In this document: positions 47,937 to 59,900 of the stretch, in pieces
Position numbering within the stretch: position 1 is the stretch's first letter
Layout: every line of letters starts with the position of its first letter
Assembly (NCBI GenBank): GCA_023055355.1
Contig: JALJCS010000022.1
Coordinates: 11,167,501 to 11,231,500, forward strand
Direction: 5' to 3'
DNA length: 64,000 nt
From: Agelaius tricolor
Taxonomy: Eukaryota; Chordata; Aves; Passeriformes; Icteridae
The notes under the pieces: model-generated
The model's database searches: none
What the model saw: only the letters and a program-made list of their open reading frames with translations
Told to the model about the DNA's origin: nothing
Position numbers and translations under genes: made by a program

Positions 47937-50900
47937 CCACCCCACATCACCCTGCCTGCACCAGGCATTAATGTGCTTCAGTAGCAACTCATGTGCCTAA
48001 ATGTGGGCTTAAAAGCCCTGGGGTTTGGACATCTGAGCAGGACTGGCAGCTACCACACTGCAATTAAAAGAGATCTTTGTGTCCTTGAAATACCACTTGG
48101 GCCCTGGTCCTTATCCCCTAAAGTGCCTGAAGGGGTGCTGGATGTTCCTGTTCCTATTTTATTGCTGCCTTAACTTTCACATGTTGAAGTTTCATGATTG
48201 TGCTGAAACCAGCGAAGTTTCTCTGGTTGCTGCTCTGCCTGGCAACCCTTTCCTGCTTATCCTCTGTTGGAATGCAGGCCAGGAGCAAATATTTACTGTG
48301 TGGCACATGCTGAGTTTTAGAATGTGTGACAGTGTTTGTTGCTTCAAATGATACAGCAGTCACAAAACAGTTCTGCCCATTGTACAGTTTTCCACCTTTT
48401 TTTTTCCCTTCTTCTTTTTTATGAGGTGGTTGCAAATTCTGCCTGTAATGCTCTTGGAGCAGTTGTCAGTACTGGCATTTTCTATGGCATAGCTCAATAG
48501 TTTTCCCATTTCTTGTTTTTTAACTTGCTGCAGACTGTTGGGGTTCTCAGAACTGTTTCATTGAAGCCTGAATGAGATCACAAAGGAGGGGAATGTTCTG
48601 GAGAAGAACACATCCCTTGGCAAATGTACCTGTCCATTGGGATAGACTGCAGAGGAGAAGCCATTCCAGATGGGTGCAAAAGCATTGCTTAGGGTTAAAG
48701 CTGTGCTAAAATATAATAGGGTTGAAAGTAAAAACACTATTTTGTTAAATTTCTCACCTCAAAGTGGTTCTCCTCTTTCTCCTTCAGAGAAATCCAGTCT
48801 TACCCTATGCATGCTGTGATGATCCTTTCTGCATCAGAGGTGTGACAGTGAGGCTGAGATGCAAACCTGCCTCAGCAGCTCTGCAAAGCCTTGGGTCACA
48901 CATGACAACAGCTTTCCAGAGGAGGTGTTAGTGCTGATAGGGCTAAAGCTGCTCTGTGAGCTCTCCTGAGCAGCAGCTGCTGATGCCTCTTTTCCAGTAA
49001 CATTTAGTGACTCTTGTATTTGCATTCTATTTTTTCAGATATTGAAGATTTACCGCCCACAGTCCAGGAAAAATTATTTGATGAAGTACTTGACAGAGAT
49101 GTTCAGAAAGGTAAATGCTCTGAGAAGAGCTGGGATCACTCCTGGCTTTTCATTAGAGAATGTGTCTCTTACTAAAAATAGACTACATATGTCTGTATAT
49201 ACGTGGCTCTGTCCATGAACATGTTTTAAATAGAGATTGGATGTTTTCAACTGGATCTGCACCCTGGAATTCATCAAGTCACAGAATGGTTTGGGCTGGA
49301 AGGGACCTTGAAGACCTTCTAGACCAGGTTGCTCCAAACCAGCAACTTCCAGAATGGGGCAGCCACAGCTTCTCTGGGCAGCCTGTGCCAGGGCTCACCA
49401 CTCTCACAGGGAGCAATTTCTTCCCAACATCCCATGTAACCCTGCTCTGTGGTAGTGGGATGCCATCCCCCTTGTCCTGTCACTACATGCCCATGTAAAA
49501 TTATTTTAATTTTAACATTTCCAGTCTATTTATGAGGCAGAGGGAGAATGGAGTTTGTAGAAATCATGTTTGTAGAGCTTTTAAAAAATCTTTAAAAGTC
49601 AGTTTTGAGTCACAAGCTTTTTAAGGAAAACTGAAAAAAGTCTTTTCATTTCAGTAACAATTCTCAAACAAATAATGTGGGACCTGTGGTTTGGTTTTGG
49701 TTTATTTTATTGACAGTAGAAGAAATTTCCACAGCCACTGTAGTTGACCTGTTCATGTTGATGCCTTGAGAAGGCTGCCCTAGAGGATCTCCTGCATGGA
49801 TCCACCTTGGGCAGCACCAGAGCCCAGCCAGGGCTGCACCCAAGATGAACCAAAATGGCCCCAAAATGCACGGCCGGGCACGGGCTCTGTCCCTGGGATC
49901 AGTTCTGCTCCATTTGCATCTTGCAGTTCATTGTCCCATTCCAGCTTTAGCCCCTGTAGTCCCACCCTGCTTGTTTTTCTCTCTCCAGCCCACGGGGTTT
50001 GTGCTCTGGGGCTGAGATTTGGATCATTTGTCCTTGGTGCCCAGCTGGAGCAGGAATTGTTTTGTCTCCCTGCTCTGGGCACAGAGCTCACCATCTCGTA
50101 ATAGGAGGCTCAGAAGTGCACACTGAAGCAGCACAGAACCTGAAACATAGAAAAGCTAAACCTGAGGCATCAATTGTAGTATGAAGACAGAGTATAAAAC
50201 AGAGTTTTATTCATGCAAAGGGGTAGATCATTGAGACTATGCCATTATTGTGCTGTCTGAATTCCCTGAGATAAATAAGAGCTTGTTTAAGAGCTGGCTG
50301 TGCCGTTGCAGAGCTGGAGGAGGAGTCTCCCATCATCAACTGGTCCCTGGAGCTGGGGACACGCCTGGACAGCAGGCTGTACGCACTTTGGAACCGCACG
50401 GCCGGGGACTGCCTGCTGGACTCTGTGCTCCAGGCCACCTGGGGCATCTACGACAAGGACTCCGTGCTGCGCAAGGCTCTGCACGACAGTTTACACGACT
50501 GCTCCCACTGGTGAGTCTGGGCAGCTTCTGCACGTGCTGCAGCAGCAGCACAACCCCACTGCCACCCCTAAACCAGCCTTGGTTTGAAGAGACAGGTGTC
50601 TGCTGAGGAAGGAAGGAGCCTCCCCTGAAATGGAAAATGCAAACCCCCTCCCTCTGAATTATTATAATTTTGAAATTAAGGGGCTCTCAGGCAAAGATAT
50701 TGGAATAGGAATAACTAATAATAACAAATAGTTCTTTACTAGGAAAATTAAAAATACAAATGTAATAGTACAAAAAAACCAACAAACCACTGAGAGAGTC
50801 AGAGCAGGAGCTGCCCCCCTGTGTGTCAGGGGGTGGCACAGCCCCATCCCATGGGGGCTCAGCCCTCCTGCAGTGCCAGCTGTGGCTCTGCTGGAGCAGG

Positions 50901-53900
50901 GATCCTGCACAAGGGGGGAGTTTTCCTCTGCAGCTCCAGGGCTGCTGGAGATGGGCCTGGGCTCCCTCTGGCAATGCAGGGCAGCACAAAGCTGCTCCTC
51001 TGGGAATGCAGTGGGCAGAGGCTGCTGTGGTGTCCCAAACCTCAGATTGGATCCAGGTAGGAATGCTTGGCTCCTCCCCTGGGCGGAGCATCTCCCCATG
51101 GGATGCTGGAATTGGCTCAGCCATGCAGGGACACTCACTGGCCATGGACAGAAGAGGGAGGATTGGTTGTGGAAGAGACAAAGAAAACTGCCCAAGGATA
51201 ACTGCCCCACCTCTAACAGATGGCAATAGAATACACACCCCCAGCCACATACTGCATTGCAGCCTAAGACACCTGTGGGTTGTGCTCCTCAAAGCTGGCC
51301 AGTCCCCATGGTCCCAGCTGGGATCTTCATCTCATGTTTTAAATAGGAGCACTGGAAATTTGGATGCTGTGAACTCAGGGATGGTGTGTGATGCTCAGCA
51401 AATGGCATTTCAAACACTAAAATGCTTTATACTTGTCAGGCATGCACTAACCACAGTTACTGCAGCTGCAGTTTGTGTCCTGGCAATGTAAATCATGCAC
51501 ATGCCATGCCTTGCTGCTTGGTGGGAGCTGTGCAGAAGATTGTTAGTAGAAGATAGCCTTTTATTCTTTATAAACTTTTCAGTGTTTTCATTCCATCTGC
51601 TCAGTTACACCTTTACTCAGGATTGCACTTTTTATCCCTGTTCTGTCTTCTAAATAATGCCAGTAAAGCAGAGAGTGTTGACATTAAACTGGTTCTGTCA
51701 TTTGGCCATAAAATTGATTTATCATTCTGTAAAACAACTTCTCTTGCTTTGCACTGACCTTCTTTAGTTGGATACTGTGGTTGTTTCCTTCTGCTAGAGG
51801 GACAATCTTAGTTGTTCTCCCAGTGGTGTCCAGCAGCTCTCCAGGGTGTCCTGGACTAAGGGATGAGCTGATAAAGACTCATAATCCAGTCACAGATGAT
51901 CATTTCTTTGATGTTCTTGTAGTCAAGGACAGGAGAAACACTGTCAGCACATACTGCAGAAAGAGCCTGTCCGTGTCCTCTTGCTGTACAGGAGGTCAAC
52001 AACAAGATGAATTTGGGGGTACCTGTAAGTAAATTCTGTGCTGTTGAGGGAGAACTCCCCAAATTGGCATCCAGAGCTGGGTTCCAAAAAGTTGTGCTCC
52101 AGAAGCAATTCTCCCAAGAACAGTGTCTGAGGGGATCTGTCACTGCTTTGGAGTTGTTCAGCACAGAGTGTGCATCTCAACCATGCAGGAATGTCCCTGG
52201 CATCACAGGCAGCTCCCATGAGGCCAGAACAGAAATTTAGGATAGGCCAGGTTTTGTTCTTTATGGTAACAAAACTAAACATGGTATCAGAAAACATGCT
52301 GCAAACTACTGAGATTTGGGCCAAATTTCCTAAAATGTTGGTGTTAATTGTGGTTGACTTACTGCTCTATCTTAACATAACTCTCACTTAGAGGCTACTC
52401 AATCTTGTTAAGCTTTTTAGTTTATGTCTAGACAGAATTTTCATTTTACTCTGAATTTGTGTAATCCTTATCCTTATTAGAAGTATAATTTTTAACTGAT
52501 TGATGTGCTCCTTCAAGGGAACAGGTCTTCAGACTAGAAAGAACAAGTCTTCAAGGAACAAGTCATGTTCTTGTTAGGAACAAGTCTTTAGAATAAGTCT
52601 TTTAGCCAGATTTTGTGGTGAATTGATCATTCTGTACATCCTGTAAGTGCTGTATAGATTCCTTTTGAGAAGATACATTTATTTTTGTGGGCTAGGACAT
52701 GTGGCTGATAGGAAGTGATGTCGTCACTGGAACAGGCTCTTAAATGCAATCCCTGCTTAAACTTTTATCTAGTGGAATTATTTTTCAAAGCCTCCACAAA
52801 GACACTTAAAAATGGGTATTTTTATAGTCAGACAGAAAACACTCATGTAACTCATTTGACCTCATTTTGTTGTGTTTGTTTAGATGCTGAACAAAGAAAA
52901 ATCTATTTACCAGAGACAGTCTTGTGTCTGGTACTCAGAAAAAGCTCCACAGTGAAGTTCCCAGAGGCTCTGGCCTGTGGAGTCTTTTCCACTCACCTTT
53001 CAATAACTCCACTTTTTTAGTTTACACAAAAGTCTGTTTTGAAGTGCTTGTTTTTGTATTCCACCATTAGCTTTTGCTAGAGAATAGGCACATGCCCTAA
53101 GTTGACTTTCAGAATTTTATTCTTTAATGGATGCATTCAGTTCTCTTGTGTTAACCTGAAAAGTTTGCTTGAAATGAGATCAAAATCTTGTCTGATCAAC
53201 TCAGGGAAGAAACTTCTTTAGGAGAACACTTCCACAATCCAGCTTTTAGGGAGTAGTTTGGTGTTTTCCTTTTTTTCTTTTTTCCCTTGAATTTTCTGGG
53301 CTTTCTCTCTGATTCTGGTGGTGTGGGAGTTTTTGTTGTTCTTTGTTTGTTCTTCTCTTTCCCCCAGAATTGGATTAAATTTTTTTCAGGAGACCTGGGA
53401 ATGAATTAATTTAATACAAAGTACTGTTAGAAATTTATGAGAGAAAACCGGCAAAATGTTTATCAGGTTCAAAGGTGGAGTTGTTGGTGTGTTTGGATAA
53501 AAAGTGGAATACAGATCCAGAAGATTCCCTGTAGATATTACTGTCAATTAGCTCAGACCCATCCAAATATCTTAATAATAGGAATTTGGACCATGCAAAG
53601 ATTTTAGCTGGACTCAGGAAACCCAGCCTGGCTGGTGGCTGCTGTCCTACACATCGAGATTTTAGGGTGATTTCACCTTCACTGAAAGCATAGGAAAGAT
53701 CTTATCCACACACACTCACTGCCTGCTGATACTCTCATGTTTTAATTAAATGAGTTCATTTCAGTGACATTTTTAATAAGCTGAAACTTCAGAATGGTTT
53801 CTTTGTCTTCACAGTAAAGGCCATTGTTTAAAAATTGGGCTTAGCACTGTTCCCTAAATCCTGGTTCCTAATCTGAAGTTATGGCTTTTCCATAGTGTGG

Positions 53901-56900
53901 TGAGTTGGACAGAGTTAAAAATTTTAAAAAGCAAACACCTTCCTTTTAATGTGTCATTTTTCTTGGTAAATGGTTAAATAAAATATCATGACTAAACTAA
54001 ATCCCACTTTGCATATTTGATTCTTATCCACACTGCTTTACAACTCCATATAATGTGGAATTACCACCCCTTTGCTCCAAAATCTGGTATAGAACAGATT
54101 CTGCCTCTTAACCATGGGCTGTTGGAAATTGATATGCAAGCACTTGGAAGTTAATTGACTCATGATGTGGTTAAAAATAGAAAATACCTATTTTCTTTTT
54201 TTTGTGTGAGAAGAATGAGAACTCCTCCTGTATGAAATGGAATGTCTTACTTATGCTCCCTGTATATCAACACTTAAATAAGCCTAAATAAGACTTAAAA
54301 AAAAAAAAAACAAAAAAAACCTGTTGCAAGAAGTATCAAACTAGGCAGGAGCCTGGTAGGAACTTGAGTCATGTTTGCTGTAGGCATTGCCTTTTATTTT
54401 TAAGTGGTTCTTAAATGAAGATTGATAAATGAAGTCTCCTGAAGATAAAAAAAACCAAAACAAAATCCAGTTTTCCTGCTCCTTGCTCTCTTTCTTCCCC
54501 CTTCTTGGGATGAAGGTTAAATACTACTGTCAGGATTATACTGGTTGAGTAAATATTTTTGCCTTTACCACTGTTTTTCTCTCTCTCCCTAACATTTTAG
54601 GTTCTACACACGCTGGAAAGAGTGGGAATCGTGGTATTCCCAAAGCTTCGGTTTACATTTCTCCTTGCGAGAGGAACAGTGGCAGGAAGATTGGGCATTC
54701 ATTCTCTCTCTTGCAAGCCAGGTAACAAAACTCCTTTGTCAGAGGGCTTTTGGAAAAGATAGTTTGATATCTGGGAAGAAGGTTCAGAACTAGAAGAGTT
54801 TTTTGGGAATAAGAATATTCCTGTATGAAGGAAGAATATTCCTCTTAAGCCAATGATCTTAAAATCTTACTGGGTAAGCTCTGCTGCTGGTATGGAAAGG
54901 TTAATTTGAAATGATAATTTTTGAGCTTCCTGCTAAGCAGTGCAACACAAAGAAAGAATTGTGGTATTAGAGTGAAGTCTGTAGAACAAACTCATAGACA
55001 ATCATATGTTTAATATCCAGCTTCTGCATCACTTTGACCTCCCAAACACACCTCCAAATCTGTCAGCTTACACTGCTCAAACTCCAGCAAGCTGAGATTT
55101 TATAACTCCCCTCCAAAATGAGATTTATATTCCTATAAGCTTCCAGCTATGGCAGTATTTTTAGCTCCTCTTTTAAAGTATAAACATGATTTTGGTGCTA
55201 TTTTTTCAAGATTTGTTTTGTATGTGCCCTTTTCCTATCATCAAAAGGTATTTGCCTTAAAGTGCCCTCATATGAAGGAATTATTTTTAGACCTAACATT
55301 ATGTAGAGTTTCACTTCTAAGTGGGGAATGAAATCCATTACATTGAATCTGGGCAATAGGACAGAGAATTATTACTGACAGCTGACAAGCTGAAATGTTT
55401 TTCCTTATTTCCAATAATTTTCCAGTCTTTTGTTTTTCCTGTCAAAGCTTTATCACTCTTAAAAGCATTTTCTCTCTCAATTTGAAAACTTTTTCAAATT
55501 TTAAAGTAGAGGATGGTAAGTTCTGTTTCAAGTGATATTTTTCTTTGTGTTTGGTTCAGCCTGGAGCGAGTTTGGAGCAGACACACATTTTTGTACTTGC
55601 ACATATTCTTAGAAGACCAATTATAGTTTATGGAGTAAAATATTACAAGAGTTTTCGGGGAGAAACATTAGGATATACCCGCTTCCAAGGTAAGCCTTTC
55701 ATTTTTTAAATTCACTTTTCAACAGGGGTGGGCTGTAAATCACTAGGGACATGAAGTGACTGTCTGGAAAAGGAGGGAATACTATTGTAGATAAATTTTC
55801 ATTTGCTATCAAAAAGAACAAAATAATCCTCTCCAAACTTGAAGTTTTTCATTTTATAGTGTGCATGGTGCCTGTAAAAGTGAATTGCATGATACTTTAA
55901 ATGGGAATTTAAAAAATTAATCTGTGTTTTAGTGATTCACACTTTACAGCAAGTGTGAATACTGACTTATTTCTCATGAGTATTATAATTTTGCATAGGT
56001 TGATCAGGTTCTTTCTGAATTTTTTTTCTTCCTTGGCTTCAGGACAGCCTGACTGTCCTTAAGATAAATATGAAGATGATTCAGTCTAGTTTTGCTTAGA
56101 CTTAACATCTGTAGATTTCTAAAGATGCATTTTCTGCTTTGCAAGCCAAATCTGTGTTTGGGCAACTTTCCCCTCTGTGACATGCCAATACTTTATTATT
56201 CAAATAATAAAACATGAGAGGGAATTGGGAGCATCTGCACAAACTGAGCTGTAAACAGAACCATGGGGAAGGAGCTGGGTGTGTTCCAGGGGGTTGGGAC
56301 ATTTGTTTTGCCCACAGTTCATGTTCCTGGCTTCAAGTACATGTGCTTGGTGATGACCTACTCCTTATTTATAGCTTAGCTGAGGACTTCCCAAAACATC
56401 TCTGTGTTTGGACAGAAAAAAATGTGGTGACTTTGGAAGGAGGCAAGGCCATGATCTGTATAAAACACTAAGGCCATGCTGTGTAGAAAACACTAAACAA
56501 TAATTTATAACTATTTAGAGTCTTGGCTTCTAAGTTTGGGGCAATAACAAAACTTCATGTAGGAAAATTGATTACCTTTTTGAAGAGTCTAAAACTTGAG
56601 TAGTCATTGTAGTTAGATGTTAACTTTTGTTTTGTTTATGAAAGACTGGGAAGGAACAGTTACTTGTGTCACTTAAATCTGACACTCCAGCTTTCTGTTG
56701 CTTTTAACTCCAAGGCTTAAGGTTTGCAAAGGTTTTATTTCCTAGATTGGGCATCAAGGCAGACAAGTGTTACATGGCCTAAATGTGCTGAAATTTTCTT
56801 GTTCTGTGAACCAGAAGGAAACTGGGTGCCTGGAACTCTCTTTTACTGCACACAGGTTTCCAGGAATTCAGGCAGCCAAATAGTTACAGCTTGAGATTTG

Positions 56901-59900
56901 CTTGTCACAAGCCCCATCCATGCATGCATGGAAACAGCCCTGGGAACAGGTGAACTTGGAGTCCTGTGTCCCAGCAGCTGCAATTGCTCCTCTCCCTGGC
57001 CAGGCACATTTTTGTGGTCAGTGTGTGCTCATCCAGTGCCATTGGCACAGCTGAAACCCAGCTGATGGCCTGGCAGTGGGGTGGGCTGCCAGGAGGACTC
57101 TCCTGCCCTGGGCCTGAGTGTGGGCTCTGCTCAGCACCTGGAGCTCTGGGCAGTGCTGGGGTGTCCCTGCCTCTGTTTAACATCACATCCACCAGAAAAG
57201 TCCCTGGAAGTGTCCAAGGCCAGGTTGGACAGGGCTTGGAACCACCTGGGAAGGTGGAAGATTGGGCAGGGGGTGGAACTGGATGGGCTTTAAGGTCCCT
57301 TCCAACCCAAACCACTCTATAATAGAAATGGGGAATTGAATTTTTTTAATGCTTGTTCAACATCATGGTTCAGTTTGTAGCACCCTCTTAGCCACCCCTA
57401 AAATACTCTCCCTGACAGGAATTTTTTTTCCCAAGGATTCTTTGTTCCAGCTTGTCATCCTTGCTGTAGCTGCTGTGAATCCCATAATTGCCAGCCTCCT
57501 TGTTCCCAGATTCCAGCTGACTGTTAATTCTTTAAATCCTAAAGCTTCAGTGGTGGAAGATCTGTTTTCTCAAGCCCTAACTATGACCCTCCTGGTCTAG
57601 CCACGTGTATTTAGTGGCACAAATGTACAGCTTTTAAAATTGAACAGGAAAAGCAATGATTGACTGAAGTGATCATCAGGTCAGGCTGGAGAAACTAAAT
57701 CCTGTCTGGGTGGCTTCAGGATAGGTGTCAGCCCATACTCTTTATTTTCTGTGGCTTGTGTTCATGTCAACTGTTGTTACGTGACCTTCTGGCTTTATAT
57801 CAGAGTGACTTTTATAACTCTGAAGAGCACTAGATAGTCTCCCTGGCAATGTTTGAGATTCTTTTCTTGTGGAGCTCATCACGGTGTTGAGGAGGAATGG
57901 AAAGTGCAGTGCAGCCTTCTGTCTTGGGGAAATGATTAGTGTGGAATTTTCACCAGGATAAAGCAATGGTGAAAGAAGATTTCCAAACACTTGCTGAATT
58001 TCAGTGTAGAGATGGAGGCAAACAGATGAGTTTCAGTCCTGAAAGGTCACACAACTGTGCTCCCAGGAATTGAGGGACTGTCTTCCTTACATTTGACTGG
58101 ATGTCATCTTCAGTGCAAATTTTAATTTTGAGTGGATGTTTGGTTTGAGTGGATGTTTGGTTCTTTCCCTTAATGCAGAGGTTTGAAACTTTCTGGTGAA
58201 CATTTACCCTGTGTTCTTCACTTTTTGTGTTTAACATTGCTTTAGAGTGAGACTTAATAATGGGGACAAGAAGGAGTGCTAAGAAGGTATTGAAAGGATC
58301 TGTCTTTAAACTGAGATGTTGTAAAAACTTGTATGACTCTTAACTTTAAACAAATGGCAAGACTTTTAGGTAGCTCTTGATTGCTAATTCAAAAACAAGG
58401 AGGGGAGAAAAAAAGGCACAATTATTTACTGGTAGCCCCCATTAATTTTTACTGCAGTACAAAAAGATGAGCTCAACACTTCAGCAGAGTCTCCAAAGCC
58501 AGCCCTGCCTCAGATTCCCATTTTAGCGTTGCCCTTCCCTCTCCATGGCTGTGGAAGAGCTGTTTGCAGCAGCAGCTGTACTAGGAGGGGTTGCTATGCT
58601 ACATGTGCACTTGAGTTTATGTGGGGCTATTTTTAACCTGTCACAAGGTGAGCTGTGCTTTTGCTTAAGTTGTCTTGCAGCAGTACACACCAAGAATTAT
58701 TTATGTTCCTGGAAGAAAGGAGTTCCAGTTTTATTTTGAGACCTCGAGCAAATTGCTGTCTTTATTGCTAAAAATGGTGATGAGAAAAAGTGCAGTTCTT
58801 CTCAGAATCTGTGACATCAGGTGTTAGTTGTAGCTGAGCAGAGTAGTATCAGCTTTTTGGTGCTTTTTCCTTTTTTTTTTTTTTTTTTTAATTGATGTGT
58901 GTTAATTTAATCTGTGAGTACTGTATATGAGCAGTCCCATTCTCTGGGATGGGTTACATCAGTGCTGAGTAACATTTTGTGCAGTGAGTTCTTTTAATGA
59001 TAAGTTTTGTGAGCAGATGGTGGAATTTTTGCTCTGGTAAAAATAGACATCTGACTGTAACCTTTATTTCTGTCATGCAGAATCTTTTTTTTTCCTTCAG
59101 TTTTAAGAAGAATTATCAAACATGAAAAGCAGCTTTTCTAATCTTGTTTTTTGTTCATCACTGCACTATAGACCATAAATTTTTGGGCTGTGGTAATGTA
59201 GTGGTTGACTGTAATCTCCTATGTTTAAACTTGTATTGCAAAGATTGACTTGTGTTAATTAACAACAACTAGCTCTACTGCAAAGTGTCAGTGCAGACCA
59301 AACCATGCATGTTTTAAATGGGATGTGCTTCTCTTTGGCCCAAACCACAAGGTTTGTATCAAAATCCTTCCTTGTTGAGCAGCAGTTCTGAGCCTTCCCC
59401 TGTGCTTTCCTTGCCCACAGGTGTGTATTTGCCTTTGTTATGGGAACAGAGTTTTTGTTGGAAAAGTCCCATAGCTCTGGGCTACACGAGGGGCCATTTC
59501 TCCGCCCTGGTTGCCATGGAGAATGACGGCTATGGCAATCGAGGCGCTGGTGCTAATTTGAACACTGACGATGATGTTACTGTTACTTTTCTACCCTTGG
59601 TGGACAGCGAGAGGAAATTATTGCACATTCACTTCCTTTCTGCTCAAGAGGTAAGAAAGAAACACTTGGTGTGTGTGCTGGGGACTTTGTCACAGCTGCT
59701 CCCTGAAGCTCAGCAATATTTGTAGCCTCCTGAATTTTTAGTGTCCAAAGAATTCCTGGGAGTGTGCTGTTCTGGTTAATTAATGCTGCTCCCTTCCCCA
59801 TCATTCCAGGTGATTTTGGAAACTATTTTCCCACAAATTTGATGCTTATTTACAGCTCAGTGGTCAATCAGCTGTAAATAACTGATTGACAGTGTAACTT

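Larger units (their letters stand above)
49111..50311 (+). other. ZRANB1: ZRANB1 intron 5, largely made of repeats
   Basis: A CR1 fragment (49,274-49,500) and a solo LTR (49,759-50,172), both on the minus strand, make up over half of this 1.2-kb intron. Confidence 0.9.
50511..54600 (+). other. ZRANB1: ZRANB1 intron 6
   Basis: The intron begins with GTGAGT and then an antisense LTR at 50,580-51,261. A degenerate short tandem array lies at 52,516-52,600 and A-rich runs at 54,297-54,320. The remainder is unique. Confidence 0.9.
55690..59420 (+). other. ZRANB1: ZRANB1 intron 8
   Basis: Contains a CR1 fragment at 57,185-57,324, a small tandem duplication near 58,128-58,165 and a 19-base T run at 58,871-58,889. 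No RNA gene was recognised. Confidence 0.9.

Noticed and set aside
50662..51491. Frames of 182, 201 and 222 codons around the intron 6 LTR
   Set aside because: They lie within or across the LTR and show no Gag, Pol or Env signature; LTR sequence is non-coding.
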